Below are positions 51,935 to 61,388 of a stretch of 64,000 nucleotides of DNA, piece by piece; the first letter of the stretch is position 1; each line of letters begins with the position of its first letter. The notes below the pieces were generated by a model. It was not told the origin of the DNA. It saw only the letters and a list, made by a program, of their open reading frames with translations, and did not search any database. Position numbers and translations under genes: made by a program. Source of the DNA: Alphaproteobacteria bacterium (GTDB lineage Bacteria; Pseudomonadota; Alphaproteobacteria; Micropepsales; Micropepsaceae); assembly GCA_016124635.1 (NCBI GenBank), contig WGNJ01000002.1, positions 62,001 to 126,000 on the forward strand, written 5' to 3'.

Positions 51935-52345
51935 ATGATCGATGCCACCGGTCCCGTCATATTGAGCCAGCCTGCGCCCGCACATCCGCATGGTGCGATC
52001 ACGGCTGACGATTTCGATTTCGACGCGTTGATCGACATGATCAATCCGCTGCAGCACATTCCGGTCGTCGGCACGCTCTATCGCAAGATCACCGGCGACG
52101 AGATGGGCGCTCCGGCGTCGATTGCCGGCGGCGCGCTCTACTTCGGCGTCTTCGGCTTCCTCGGTGCTCTCGGCAACGAATTCCTGAAGGCCGTCACTGG
52201 CGAAGATGTTGGCGAAAGGGTGATGTCGCTATTCGATAGCGATGACGACGCGACCCCGACCTCGATCGCAACCGCCTCGAGTGATCCCTACCGCGCCGCC
52301 CACGCTTACCAGACAGCGCAGGCCCTCGCTCTCCCAAACAGCTAA
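51935..52345 (+). CDS. Hypothetical protein
   Basis: This is a protein of 136 residues. The start DATGPVILSQPAPAHPHGAI is Pro/Ala/His-rich; then comes FDFDALIDMINPLQHIPVVG and TLYRKITGDEMGAPASIAGG, and a hydrophobic Gly-rich stretch ALYFGVFGFLGALGNEFL that could be a membrane or amphipathic segment; and an acidic FDSDDDATPT. The INPLQHIPVVGTLYR core reads as a conserved, coding-like sequence, and I recall similar small proteins in other alphaproteobacteria, without known function. It begins 114 bases after ribA. Its stop overlaps that of the convergent YggS-type gene. Confidence 0.7.
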   Translation: MIDATGPVILSQPAPAHPHGAITADDFDFDALIDMINPLQHIPVVGTLYRKITGDEMGAPASIAGGALYFGVFGFLGALGNEFLKAVTGEDVGERVMSLFDSDDDATPTSIATASSDPYRAAHAYQTAQALALPNS

Positions 52346-53031
52346 GCTTTCACACGTTCGCCAAAGATCGCAGTGCCGACGCGAACGTGTGTTGCACCGA
52401 GCTTGATCGCCGTTTCGAAATCCGCGCTCATCCCCATGCTTAGATTGTTGACGCCTACATCACGCGCGAGCTTCGCGAGCATGGCGAAATGAAGCGACGG
52501 CTCCTCGTCTTCCGGCGGAATGCACATCAATCCCGAAATCTTCAGTTTGAACTGCTCCCGGCACTGGCGAACGAACGCAGGCGCTTCGCGCGGCGCCACG
52601 CCAGCCTTCTGTGGCTCTTCACCGGTGTTCACTTGCACGAAAAGCTTCGGCGTTCGCCCAGCACGCGCAATCTCTGAAGCCAACGTCTCCGCCAGATGTT
52701 CGCGATCGACACTGTGAATAGCGTCGAACAGCGCGACGGCATCGCGCGCTTTGTTGGTCTGCAACGGTCCGATCAAATGCACGTCGAGATCTGCATGAGC
52801 GGCACGCAGCTCCGGAAACTTGGTCTTCGCCTCTTGCACCCGATTTTCGCCGAATGTGCGCTGACCGACTTCAATGGCCGCGCGAACGGCGTCGGCCGGA
52901 TGGCCTTTGCTGACGGCGATCAAGGTTACGTCCTCAGAGGCGCGCTGGGCGGTCTGCGCCGCTTTGGCGATGCGGGCTCGCACGCCGGCAAGGTTGGCGG
53001 CAATGTCGCTCGCTGATATCGATAAACTCAT
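52342..53031 (-). CDS. YggS/PROSC family PLP-binding protein
   Basis: This is a PLP homeostasis protein of 229 residues with an alanine-racemase-like TIM barrel. DVTLIAVSKGHPADAVRAAIE carries the PLP Lys, FGENRVQEAKTKFPEL follows, and VDLHVHLIGPLQTNK appears as LDVHLIGPLQTNKARDA. VQVNTGEEPQKAGV, LMCIPPEDEE and LSMGMSADFETAIKLGATHVRVGTAIFG complete the family. The ATG at 53031 fits the family N-terminus (SASDIAANLAGVRARI). That start codon overlaps the ATG of the divergent thiE-like gene in a CATG. Confidence 0.95.
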   Translation of the reverse strand: MSLSISASDIAANLAGVRARIAKAAQTAQRASEDVTLIAVSKGHPADAVRAAIEVGQRTFGENRVQEAKTKFPELRAAHADLDVHLIGPLQTNKARDAVALFDAIHSVDREHLAETLASEIARAGRTPKLFVQVNTGEEPQKAGVAPREAPAFVRQCREQFKLKISGLMCIPPEDEEPSLHFAMLAKLARDVGVNNLSMGMSADFETAIKLGATHVRVGTAIFGERVKA

Positions 53032-53656
53032 GACCGAAGACACCGTTGCGGATGCGCGCCGGACACTGGCACGCGTGAGCCTTGAGCTCAACGCGCGCAA
53101 CGCCGCTGGTCTCAATCTCCCGCCACTGATCCTGATGACCGACGATCGGCGCGGCGCCGACTATCTCGAAGCCGTGCGCGCATTGCCGGAAGGCTCCGCC
53201 GTCATCGTACGACATCGCGATCCGGCAGCACTCGAGCCCCTGGCGGTCACGCTCCGCGACGCGGCACGCCCCCTCGGCGTCCAGTTTCTGGTTGCCGGAG
53301 ATCTAGACCTCGCCGAGCGACTGGACGCCGACGGCATCCATGCGAGCGAGGCAAATCTCGACTGCATCAAACAATGGCGAGCGCGGCATTTGCGCTGGCT
53401 TATTACAGGCGCCATCCACAACAGACAAGCCGCCGCGCGAGCCGACGGCGCGAGCGCCGTCCTGCTGTCGCCTGTCTTCGCGACGCAAAGCCATCCCGGG
53501 ACCGTTGCGCTCGGCGTCGAAGCTTTCGAAGCGATGACGCGCCGGATTCCTATGCCGGTCTACGCACTCGGAGGTGTGACCGCCGCGACCGTCGAACAGC
53601 TCGCGGGAACACCGGCCGCAGGCGTCGCGCTGATCGGCGGTTGGCTCAGAAGCTGA
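53030..53656 (+). CDS. thiE: Thiamine-phosphate synthase family protein
   Basis: This is a ThiE-like TIM-barrel protein of 208 residues, which would join the pyrimidine and thiazole halves of thiamine. LPPLILMTDDRRGADYLEAV opens the barrel. GSAVIVRHRDPAALEPLAVTL, FLVAGDLDLAERLDADGIHAS and LITGAIHNRQAAARADGASAVLLSPVFAT follow. VYALGGVTAATVEQL and GVALIGGWL form the phosphate site. Some canonical ThiE substrate motifs are weak, so it may be a paralogue. The start could also be the ATG at 53003 or further in. Its 3' end overlaps the convergent porin gene by 11 bases. Confidence 0.82.
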   Translation: MTEDTVADARRTLARVSLELNARNAAGLNLPPLILMTDDRRGADYLEAVRALPEGSAVIVRHRDPAALEPLAVTLRDAARPLGVQFLVAGDLDLAERLDADGIHASEANLDCIKQWRARHLRWLITGAIHNRQAAARADGASAVLLSPVFATQSHPGTVALGVEAFEAMTRRIPMPVYALGGVTAATVEQLAGTPAAGVALIGGWLRS

Positions 53657-54887
53657 ACTTCGTTTCGATGAACCCGACGTTGGCATCCTGCGTGTCACAC
53701 TGCGGGAAGAAGATGCCGCCACTGTCGGTCGTGCAACTGTTTCGTGGGCCGCTGAACTCGAAGTGCTGATAGCCGCCCGTCATGCGAAGGTAGCTGTTGA
53801 AGGTGTAGCCGACCGCCGCCTCGAGTCCGCTGCCATCCTGTTGCCTGGTCGTGAACGGAAGGTCTTCTGTCTCGGTGATGTAGTCGACGCCGAAAGCCCA
53901 GGGGCCGGTCTCGTATTTGAGGCCCGCCGACCAAACCTCGGTGTGCTCGCCGTCAAGCACATTGCTCGCAAAAGAACCGTGCAGCACCGGTCCGCCGCCG
54001 GCGACGTTCGTCCGCCGATAGGCGACACCGGCGGTCCACTCGCGATATCCAAGCGTAAGTCCCGCGCCCCAATCGCGCAAATCCGTGAAGATGAAGGGGC
54101 TATCGTTGAGTTCGTTCTGGCCCATCACATAGCCGACGCTGGCGCCGACATCGACGTCACCGATAGTGCCGATGTAGTTGAGACCAAAATCCCAAACATT
54201 GCTCTGCTTGTTGCGGACATCGTCGCCGCCGCCGAAGAACGGCGCCAAATCGCGCGAGCCGTCGGGCGTGAACGAGACGCCGAACTGGAAGCCCCTGATG
54301 CGCGGCGTGTAATACGCCACCTTCAGCCACACGTCGGAAGAGTGGATGTCCGAGCGCAGTTGCATTCCGTTCGGGCTGAAGATCGACCCCGGCCATTGCG
54401 GATTGTCTCTGTCGCAGAACATCCGGCACGGATAAGCGAGCAGGAAGACTTCCGGATTATCGATGCGCACGCTACCTGAAACAGATGGCGGCCGCATTCC
54501 CATGACGCGCGCCACGCCGTCCTGTTGCCCGACTTGAAGCCGGCCCCAAGGCGTGTCGGCATAAAGCCAAGCTTCGTTCAGGATTGTGCTCGAGCCCTGA
54601 TCGTTCAGCGACGACTCGAAGTTCGTCGCATAATCGACGTCGAGCGCGACGACGCCACCGACCTCGAGCCCGTCGCTATCGATCCAAAACGCACCAACTA
54701 GAGAGGTATCGATTGCACCCACGACGGAATCGAGGCCGTCCATGTTCGATTGATCGAGGGCCTCACCGACCAAAGTTCCGTAGCCCGAGAGCTTCAGATT
54801 GACGTCGCCGACTTTCGTTTGCGCCGCGTAGGCTACGCCCGCCATCGCGATCACGCTCGCGACACTCAGCATCACCGCCTTGAACAT
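53646..54887 (-). CDS. Porin (outer-membrane beta-barrel)
   Basis: This is a porin of 413 residues. A signal peptide (MLSVASVIAMAGVAYA) precedes VNLKLSGYGTLVGEAL. The sequence alternates short hydrophobic and polar strands throughout, with LYADTPWGRLQVGQQDGVAR, the conserved early barrel motif of Gram-negative porins, and it ends in a terminal Phe (VGFIETKFSF), the outer-membrane assembly signal. ETGPWAFGVDYITE and GYTFNSYLRMTGGYQHFEFSG are late strands. It shares layout and motifs with the next porin gene upstream (NVAGGGP, ETGPW, GYQ). Confidence 0.9.
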   Translation of the reverse strand: MFKAVMLSVASVIAMAGVAYAAQTKVGDVNLKLSGYGTLVGEALDQSNMDGLDSVVGAIDTSLVGAFWIDSDGLEVGGVVALDVDYATNFESSLNDQGSSTILNEAWLYADTPWGRLQVGQQDGVARVMGMRPPSVSGSVRIDNPEVFLLAYPCRMFCDRDNPQWPGSIFSPNGMQLRSDIHSSDVWLKVAYYTPRIRGFQFGVSFTPDGSRDLAPFFGGGDDVRNKQSNVWDFGLNYIGTIGDVDVGASVGYVMGQNELNDSPFIFTDLRDWGAGLTLGYREWTAGVAYRRTNVAGGGPVLHGSFASNVLDGEHTEVWSAGLKYETGPWAFGVDYITETEDLPFTTRQQDGSGLEAAVGYTFNSYLRMTGGYQHFEFSGPRNSCTTDSGGIFFPQCDTQDANVGFIETKFSF

Positions 54888-55067
54888 GGGCCCCTCATGG
54901 AATCGCCAATGTGCGCAGTCAGATCGCGATTCGAACGCCGACCACCAAATCCTACAGCAAATCGCGTCTTTCGCCGCACGGACCGGATCACACGCCGGCC
55001 AGTTTCAACCAGCAGGCGCATTACCTCCCGATGGCTACGCTGCATTGGTTAATGATTGGCAACCCGC

Positions 55068-56399
55068 TCAGGGGAACGAGAACGCGGTCTGCAAAAATCC
55101 GATGTTCGCGTCCATTGAGTCACACGCGACCGCTGAACACTGCGCGGTAGGGCCATCAAAATTGTAGCGCTGATAGCCGAGATAGACATCGATCCCGGTA
55201 TCGATCTCGTACCCGACCGTGCCTTGCCACGCCTCCGCGTCCTGCGCCAAATGGCGAGTGGGCGCGGCGAGCACCGTAGAGTCGACATACGGCGGCAATT
55301 CTTCGTGCAGGTTCGCGTAGTTGACCCCGAACAACCACGGTCCGGTTTCGTAGGTTAGGCCGGCGCCCCAGACTTCGGTGTTTGCGTTGGGCAACACGCA
55401 GCCGCCCACTTGGATGCAGCCGGTCGAGGCAAACGGGAACACGTCGTGGTCCTGAAGCGGCCCGCCGCCAGCGACATTCGTATGCCGCCACGACCCACCG
55501 AGCTTGAAGCCCTCGTAGGCCACCTGGCCGCCAAAGCCATATTCCTCGACGTCATCTGGCCTAAATGCGTTCGACGCAAAGGTGACGATCACGCCATCGC
55601 TGAGACGCGGCGCCACGACGGGCAGCACCACAACGCTCGGCCGCTCGTTGTCGCCGGTCAAATATCCCGCATACACACCGAAATCGAAGCCGCCGAGTGA
55701 GCGCTGGAAGCTCAAATTGGCTTCCCAGATATTGGACTGCCGGTCGAACTCATCCCGGCCGTTGAAGAGATCGTTCAGGCCGCGCGTCAGCTTCGGCGTA
55801 TACGACACATCGAGTTCGGCGCCGATCAGGCGTGGCGAGGCATATTGAATTTTGAACGCTTCGCCGGAGGCGTTGAGATCGGTCCGGATATGCGCGCCAT
55901 TTGGCGCGTAAGGCGTGAAGTCTGAACGCAGCGGATCCTGAAGCGCGTAATGCCGCGCATCGTCGATTCTATTCGCCTCGGATACGAGTGGTGAAAAGAT
56001 GCCGTTTTGCTTTGCGGCTCCATAGTCGTCGCCGATCGAAAGCCGCCCGAACGCGTGCTGCATATAGACGAAGAACTTATCCAGGATTTGCGGCGCACCG
56101 CGGATGTCGTCGTCGGAAAACCGCGCTTCGCTCGACTCGAAGCGCAGCTGAGCTCGAACGCCAAGCTCGATTCCGTCGTCCAAGATAACCTTTGCATGCC
56201 CACGCACATGCGCGTCGGCCGCAAATCCGAAACTGTCGGAGTTGGCGCCGGCAAAATCGTCTTGATCGAATAGGTAGCCCGAGAAGTTCGCGTATCCGCC
56301 GTAGTCGTAGCCGTACTCTTCGGCCGACGCGCCAACGGGCAGCGCCAGCACGCCGAGGAGAACCGCGCCACCCAGCAACACCCGTCTCATCTCACGCAT
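55068..56399 (-). CDS. Porin (outer-membrane beta-barrel)
   Basis: This is a second porin, 443 residues from the ATG giving MREMRRVLLGGAVLLGVLAL. The signal peptide ends near VGASA and the mature start is tyrosine- and glycine-rich (EEYGYDYGGYANFSGYLF). FFVYMQHAFGRLSIGDDYGA is the early barrel motif. WRHTNVAGGGPLQDHD, ETGPWLFGVNYANLHEEL and IDVYLGYQRYNFDGPTAQC parallel the neighbouring porin, so the two are probably paralogues. It ends in LQTAFSFP: the terminal Phe is followed by one Pro, unusual for the assembly signal. A TTG four codons upstream or an ATG three codons downstream are alternative starts. Confidence 0.88.
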   Translation of the reverse strand: MREMRRVLLGGAVLLGVLALPVGASAEEYGYDYGGYANFSGYLFDQDDFAGANSDSFGFAADAHVRGHAKVILDDGIELGVRAQLRFESSEARFSDDDIRGAPQILDKFFVYMQHAFGRLSIGDDYGAAKQNGIFSPLVSEANRIDDARHYALQDPLRSDFTPYAPNGAHIRTDLNASGEAFKIQYASPRLIGAELDVSYTPKLTRGLNDLFNGRDEFDRQSNIWEANLSFQRSLGGFDFGVYAGYLTGDNERPSVVVLPVVAPRLSDGVIVTFASNAFRPDDVEEYGFGGQVAYEGFKLGGSWRHTNVAGGGPLQDHDVFPFASTGCIQVGGCVLPNANTEVWGAGLTYETGPWLFGVNYANLHEELPPYVDSTVLAAPTRHLAQDAEAWQGTVGYEIDTGIDVYLGYQRYNFDGPTAQCSAVACDSMDANIGFLQTAFSFP

Positions 56400-56628
56400 G
56401 CGCTCGCTCAAGCCCTAAACGCCGCCGGACGGACGACCATTGATACAACTGGATACACTCGAATCCTTGGGGCGCTAAGTGTTCGTATCTGCTGACGAAA
56501 AGTCAAATGAACCTTGCCCCGTGATCCGCGTCGCAACCTGGGCAGGAACCCGATTGCCGCTCACCCGTAGCTTGCCCTATAACAGCGACGCAATTTGGCC
56601 GTAACGCTGCTCCATCCTCGGGCCCAAC

Positions 56629-57165
56629 ATGAAATCCCACTCAGTAGCCGCGCGCGTTTTCGCGCTAGTTCTCCTGTCAGGTGCGACCGCCATCGGGCTG
56701 GCGGCTTGCTCAAGCGATGAAAATCAAGCTCCCGCTCCACAGGTCGACGCACCGCTGCCCCGGCCCGAACCGGCCGACGCCAGTTCCTCCAGTAAGGACA
56801 GCGGCGGCGGCATGTTCGGCATATTCGGTGGCGGCGAGCAGCAGGGCGTCGGCGTCAACGAATTTCTTTGGCGTGCCTCCTTGGACACGCTGCATTTCAT
56901 GCCGATGGAGAGCGCCGATCCGTACGCGGGCGTCATCAAGACGAATTGGTACTCCGCCGTGCAATCGCCCAATCAGCGTCTGAAAGTCACGGTTTTCATT
57001 CTCGACACGCGTCTGCGCACCGATGCGCTGCGAGTGACGGTGTTCCAGCAGACGAAGGACGCTGCGGGCAATTGGACCGACGCGACCGTCGATCCCGACA
57101 CCACGACCAAGATCGAGAACCTCATCCTAACGCGGGCGCGCGAGCTTAAGCTCGCGGCCGACTGA
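56629..57165 (+). CDS. DUF3576 lipoprotein
   Basis: This is a lipoprotein of 178 residues with a signal ending GLAACSSDE. After a Pro/Ser-rich linker and a Gly-rich GGGMFGIFGGGEQQG comes the DUF3576 core: VNEFLWRASLDTLHFMPMES, DPYAGVIKTNWYS, RLKVTVFILDTRLRTDALRV and TTKIENLILTRARELKL. The gene is usually found just upstream of leuS in alphaproteobacteria, as here. An outer-membrane role is likely; the function is not established. A palindrome-rich spacer separates it from leuS. Confidence 0.92.
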   Translation: MKSHSVAARVFALVLLSGATAIGLAACSSDENQAPAPQVDAPLPRPEPADASSSSKDSGGGMFGIFGGGEQQGVGVNEFLWRASLDTLHFMPMESADPYAGVIKTNWYSAVQSPNQRLKVTVFILDTRLRTDALRVTVFQQTKDAAGNWTDATVDPDTTTKIENLILTRARELKLAAD

Positions 57166-57232
57166 CGGACCGAGACATTCGGTCCGCCTTGGACCGGCCG
57201 CAGCCCCTTGTCGAGACGGGCCGCGGCCCGTC
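57166..57232. repeat. Two adjacent palindromes between the DUF3576 gene and leuS
   Basis: CGGACCGA-GACAT-TCGGTCCG forms an 8-pair hairpin right after the stop codon. Thirty bases on, GACGGGCCGCGGCCCGTC is a perfect 18-base palindrome. Neither is followed by a T run. They may stop or slow transcription before leuS, or stabilise the upstream mRNA end. Confidence 0.6.
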
Positions 57233-57274
57233 ATAACGTGTTCACAACCAATGATTGACGCCGGAATTTCGTAG

Positions 57275-59854
57275 ATGTCGCGCTACAACGCCCGCGAGGT
57301 CGAGCCCAAGTGGCAAAAGGTGTGGGAAAACGCCCAGGCCTTCCGCACGCGCAACGATTCGCCCAAACCGAAATACTACGTGCTCGAGATGTTCCCCTAC
57401 CCGTCGGGGAAGATCCACATCGGCCATGGCCGCAATTATGTGATGGGAGACGTCGTCGCCCGCTTCAAGCGCGCGATGGGATTCAACGTGCTGCATCCGA
57501 TGGGTTGGGACGCTTTCGGCCTGCCGGCCGAAAACGCCGCCATGGAGCAGAAGATCGATCCGGCCAAATGGACCTACGCCAACATCGCGACGATGAAGGC
57601 GCAGCTGAAGGTGTTAGGCCTGTCGCTCGATTGGAGCCGCGAATTCGCGACCTGCGACCCCGGCTACTACAAACATCAGCAAAAGCTGTTCTTGGACTTC
57701 TACCGGCTCGGCCTCGCGCATCGCAAAGAATCTTACGTCAACTGGGATCCGATCGATCACACGGTGCTCGCGAATGAGCAGGTGATCGACGGCCGCGGCT
57801 GGCGTTCGGGCGCGGAGGTCGAACAGCGCAAACTCACGCAGTGGTTCTTCCGCGTCTCCGACATGGCCGAAGAGCTCTTGAGTGCGCTCGACGACTTGCC
57901 GCGCTGGCCGGAAAAGGTGCGCACGATGCAGCGCAACTGGATCGGCAAGTCGGAAGGCGCAAACGTGATGTTCGCGCTGACCAATTCGCCGATTCCGTCG
58001 TTGGAAATCTTCACGACCCGGCCCGACACGTTGTTCGGCGCGAGCTTCTGCGCCGTTGCCGCCGATCATCCGCTGGCACAAGCGATCGCCAAAAACAACG
58101 CCGACGCGGCCGCATTCATCGCCGAGTGCAAACATCTGGGCACGTCGGCAGCCGAGATCGAAAAGGCGGAGAAGAAGGGCTTCGACACCGGCGCGCGCGC
58201 CAAGCATCCCTTCATCGCCGGACGCGATCTGCCCGTCTACATCGCCAATTTCGTGCTGATGGAATACGGCCTGGGCGCCATCTTCGGCTGCCCCGCACAC
58301 GACCAGCGTGACCTCGATTTCGCGCGGCAATACCAGCTGCCCATTCGTCCTGTGGTTATCCCGTCGAGTGAGAAGGCCGACGAATTCATGGTCGGCACGG
58401 AGGCATATGTCGGCGACGGCCGCTTGGAGAACTCGGATTTCTTGAACGGCCTGTCCGTTGACGACGCCAAGCGCTCGATCATCGATCGCCTGGAGAAGAT
58501 GGGCATCGGCAAGCGTACGATCACCTATCGCCTGCGCGATTGGGGTGTCAGCCGCCAGCGTTTTTGGGGCTGCCCGATCCCCATGATCCACTGCGGGAAA
58601 TGCGGCGTCGTACCGGTGCCTGAGAAGGATCTACCGGTAAAGTTGCCGACGGACGCCACCTTCGATCAGCCCGGCAACGCGCTCGATCACCATCCGACAT
58701 GGAAGCACGTCGACTGCCCGCAATGCAAAGGCAAGGCGAGGCGCGAGACGGACACGATGGACACCTTCGTCGATTCCGCCTGGTATTTTGCGCGCTTTGC
58801 CGATCCGACGGCGGAAGCACCGGTCAATCGCGAAGCGGTCGACTACTGGCTGCCCGTCGATCAGTATATCGGCGGGATCGAACACGCGATCTTGCATCTT
58901 CTCTATGCGCGTTGGTTCACGCGCGCGATGAAGCTCGGCGGCTACACGAAAGCGAGCGAACCGTTCGCCGGCCTCTTCACGCAAGGCATGATCACGCACG
59001 AGACCTACAAGGACCCGGACGGCAAGTCGCTGTTTCCCGAGGAGGTCGAGAAGCGCGACGGCGTCGCGATCAAGCGCGGCACGAACGTTGCCGTGACCAT
59101 CGGCGCCACGGAGAAAATGTCGAAGAGCTTGAAGAACGTCGTGCCCCCTGAGGTCATCGCCGACAGCTACGGTGTTGACGCCGCGCGTTGGTTCTTGATG
59201 TCGGACTCGCCCCCGGAACGCGACAGCGAATGGAGTGAGGCCGGCATCGAAGGCGCCTGGCGCTACGTGCAGCGCGTTTGGCGCACGGTGAACGAGGCAG
59301 CCGAAACTCTGCCGGCGCTTGGCGCACCGATGCCCGCGAAGTTCAACCCATCGGCGACGGCGCTGCGGCAAGCGACACACCGCACGATCGCGGCGGTCAC
59401 GAGCGATCTCGAGCAGTTTCGCTTCAACAAAGGCGTCGCCAGACTCTACGAATTCGCCAAGGCCATCGAGAGTTTCGAGCCGGCCACGGCAGACGATCAC
59501 TGGGCCCTGCGCGAGGCGCTGGAGTCTTGGATCATGCTGATCTCACCGATGATGCCGCATTTGGCGGAGGAGGCCTGGCAATTGCTGGGCTCCAAGACAC
59601 TTGTGGTTGATGCGGCCTGGCCGAAAGCAGACCCCGATCTGACGCGTCAGGACACCGTCACAATCGCCATCCAAATCGACGGCAAACGCCGGGCAGAGAT
59701 CGAAATGCCCAAGGATTCCGCGGCAAAAGCGGTTGAAACGGCCGTGCTCGACGTCGATGCCGTGCGCAAAGCCATTGACGGACGTAAGATCAAAAAGGTC
59801 ATTATCGTCCCGAATCGCATTGCGAACGTGGTTATGGAGCAAAGCGGCGTATGA
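57275..59854 (+). CDS. leuS: Leucyl-tRNA synthetase
   Basis: LeuS charges tRNA-Leu. It is 859 residues, the usual bacterial length. It begins [19 protein letters not shown]. The HIGH signature appears as [15 protein letters not shown], the editing (CP1) domain includes [20 protein letters not shown] and [19 protein letters not shown], a zinc-binding pair CGKCG and CPQC is present, and KMSKS appears as [16 protein letters not shown]. The C-terminal anticodon-binding domain is complete. The next gene starts inside its stop codon. Confidence 0.98.
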   Translation: MSRYNAREVEPKWQKVWENAQAFRTRNDSPKPKYYVLEMFPYPSGKIHIGHGRNYVMGDVVARFKRAMGFNVLHPMGWDAFGLPAENAAMEQKIDPAKWTYANIATMKAQLKVLGLSLDWSREFATCDPGYYKHQQKLFLDFYRLGLAHRKESYVNWDPIDHTVLANEQVIDGRGWRSGAEVEQRKLTQWFFRVSDMAEELLSALDDLPRWPEKVRTMQRNWIGKSEGANVMFALTNSPIPSLEIFTTRPDTLFGASFCAVAADHPLAQAIAKNNADAAAFIAECKHLGTSAAEIEKAEKKGFDTGARAKHPFIAGRDLPVYIANFVLMEYGLGAIFGCPAHDQRDLDFARQYQLPIRPVVIPSSEKADEFMVGTEAYVGDGRLENSDFLNGLSVDDAKRSIIDRLEKMGIGKRTITYRLRDWGVSRQRFWGCPIPMIHCGKCGVVPVPEKDLPVKLPTDATFDQPGNALDHHPTWKHVDCPQCKGKARRETDTMDTFVDSAWYFARFADPTAEAPVNREAVDYWLPVDQYIGGIEHAILHLLYARWFTRAMKLGGYTKASEPFAGLFTQGMITHETYKDPDGKSLFPEEVEKRDGVAIKRGTNVAVTIGATEKMSKSLKNVVPPEVIADSYGVDAARWFLMSDSPPERDSEWSEAGIEGAWRYVQRVWRTVNEAAETLPALGAPMPAKFNPSATALRQATHRTIAAVTSDLEQFRFNKGVARLYEFAKAIESFEPATADDHWALREALESWIMLISPMMPHLAEEAWQLLGSKTLVVDAAWPKADPDLTRQDTVTIAIQIDGKRRAEIEMPKDSAAKAVETAVLDVDAVRKAIDGRKIKKVIIVPNRIANVVMEQSGV

Positions 59855-60372
59855 AACGGATTCTTGGTCTCGCCGGCGTCGTCGGCCTTGCGGTCTCGCT
59901 TGGCGCGTGCGGCTTTCATCCGCTCTACGCGACGCCGTCGTCCGGCACGACACTCGGGATGACGCAGTACTATCAGCAAGTGCTGGTCGAGCCGATCCAA
60001 GGCCGCCAGGGCGTTCACCTGCGCAACCAGCTGATGGACGCGTTCACGCCGGGCGGCACACCGTCCAATGCCGCGTATCGCTTGTCGATCCGGCTTGAGG
60101 AACAGAAAGAAGGCCTCGCCATTCAGCAGGACACGCGCATCACGCGTTACAACTACAACCTGACCGCCAAGTACGAATTGAAGGACGCGGTTTCCGGCCG
60201 GATCCTCGACCACGGCATCTCCCGCGCGATCGCACCGTACAACGTGGTCGATTCGCAGTTCGCGACGCTGTCGGCCGAACGCGACGCGCAGGAGCGTGCC
60301 GCGCGTGAAGTGGGTGAGGACATTCGCATCCGCCTCGGCCTCTATTTCGAACAACGCTTCAACAAATCCTGA
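59851..60372 (+). CDS. lptE: LPS-assembly lipoprotein LptE
   Basis: LptE plugs the LptD barrel that delivers lipopolysaccharide to the outer surface. It is 173 residues: a lipoprotein signal with lipobox [13 protein letters not shown], where the CGFHPLY start of the mature protein is diagnostic. [19 protein letters not shown] and [19 protein letters not shown] follow, then [13 protein letters not shown]. It overlaps leuS by four bases and is followed by holA, the usual alphaproteobacterial order. Confidence 0.94.
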   Translation: MKRILGLAGVVGLAVSLGACGFHPLYATPSSGTTLGMTQYYQQVLVEPIQGRQGVHLRNQLMDAFTPGGTPSNAAYRLSIRLEEQKEGLAIQQDTRITRYNYNLTAKYELKDAVSGRILDHGISRAIAPYNVVDSQFATLSAERDAQERAAREVGEDIRIRLGLYFEQRFNKS

Positions 60373-60377
60373 TCGCC

Positions 60378-61388
60378 TTGCGCGTCTCTTCAAGCGAAGC
60401 CGATAAACTGCAAAACGCGCCGCCCAAGACCTGGGCGGCAGTTTTGTATTTCGGACCCAACGCCGGTCTGGTTCGCGAGCGCGCCGACAAAACCGCCCGC
60501 GCCATCGTGCCCGATTTGTCGGACGCTTTCCGCGTCGCCGATCTCACAGCCGATGTGCTGAAGAAGGACGCCGCGCGACTCTCGGACGAAGCAGCGGCGA
60601 TTTCGATGTTCGGCGGCCGCCGTATCGTCCGTGTGCGCGACGCCGTCGACGCCTTGGCTCAGCTGTTCGAAGCCTTCATTGCGGACCACAAGGGCGACGC
60701 GCTTGTCGTTGTCGAAGCCGGCGAGCTCAACAAAACCTCGGCGCTCCGCAAGGTGTTCGAGGGCGCGAAGTCGGCAGCGGCCATCGAGTGCTATGACGAT
60801 CGCCCCGAGGATGCCGGCCGCCTCATCAAGGAAACACTGGCCGAGATCGGCTGGAAGGTTGAGCCCGACGCGCTCGCTTATCTCAGCGAGGCGCTGAGCC
60901 TGGATCGCCGCCTGTTGCGCGCCGAGCTCGAAAAACTCACCCTTTATTTGGGCCTCGGAGAAGCGAATGCGACGGTCACTCGCGCTCAGGCGCAAACGCT
61001 GATCGGCGACAGCGGTAGCGTCGAAACCGATGAGATCGCGGATGCCGTCGCCGCTGGCGACGTCAAGCTGCTCGACCAGCTCATTCTCAAAGCCGCCGAC
61101 GCCGGCATCTCGTGGACCGGTGTCGTCGGCGCGACGCTGCGATTGTTTCAGCGCATGACCTCGTTCTCGGAGAGCGGCGGCGGAGGCTTCAGCTCCTCGC
61201 CCTACGGCCAGCGCATGGCAGCCCAGCTGCGCGGCTGGGATCGTCAGCGACTGATCGCCGCCATGAAGTTGCTCGCGCAAGCCGAAGCGGATACGCGCAC
61301 GACGGTTCTCCCCGATGCCCCGATCGCGCAACATGCACTATTCGCGGTCGCCGAGCTCGGGCGCAAAACTTCCGACAGGCGGCGCTGA
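60378..61388 (+). CDS. holA: DNA polymerase III subunit delta
   Basis: HolA opens the sliding clamp within the clamp-loader complex. It is 336 residues. TWAAVLYFGPNAGLVRERADK is the conserved beginning (Y-G-P-[DN]-x-G-[LF]). MFGGRRIVRVRDAVDAL, LVVVEAGELNKTSALRKVFE, IECYDDRPEDAGRLI and LSEALSLDRRLLRAELEKL are typical. A TTG start five bases after the lptE stop is chosen because no ATG precedes the conserved N-terminus. The stop abuts that of the convergent RND gene. Confidence 0.95.
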   Translation: MRVSSSEADKLQNAPPKTWAAVLYFGPNAGLVRERADKTARAIVPDLSDAFRVADLTADVLKKDAARLSDEAAAISMFGGRRIVRVRDAVDALAQLFEAFIADHKGDALVVVEAGELNKTSALRKVFEGAKSAAAIECYDDRPEDAGRLIKETLAEIGWKVEPDALAYLSEALSLDRRLLRAELEKLTLYLGLGEANATVTRAQAQTLIGDSGSVETDEIADAVAAGDVKLLDQLILKAADAGISWTGVVGATLRLFQRMTSFSESGGGGFSSSPYGQRMAAQLRGWDRQRLIAAMKLLAQAEADTRTTVLPDAPIAQHALFAVAELGRKTSDRRR

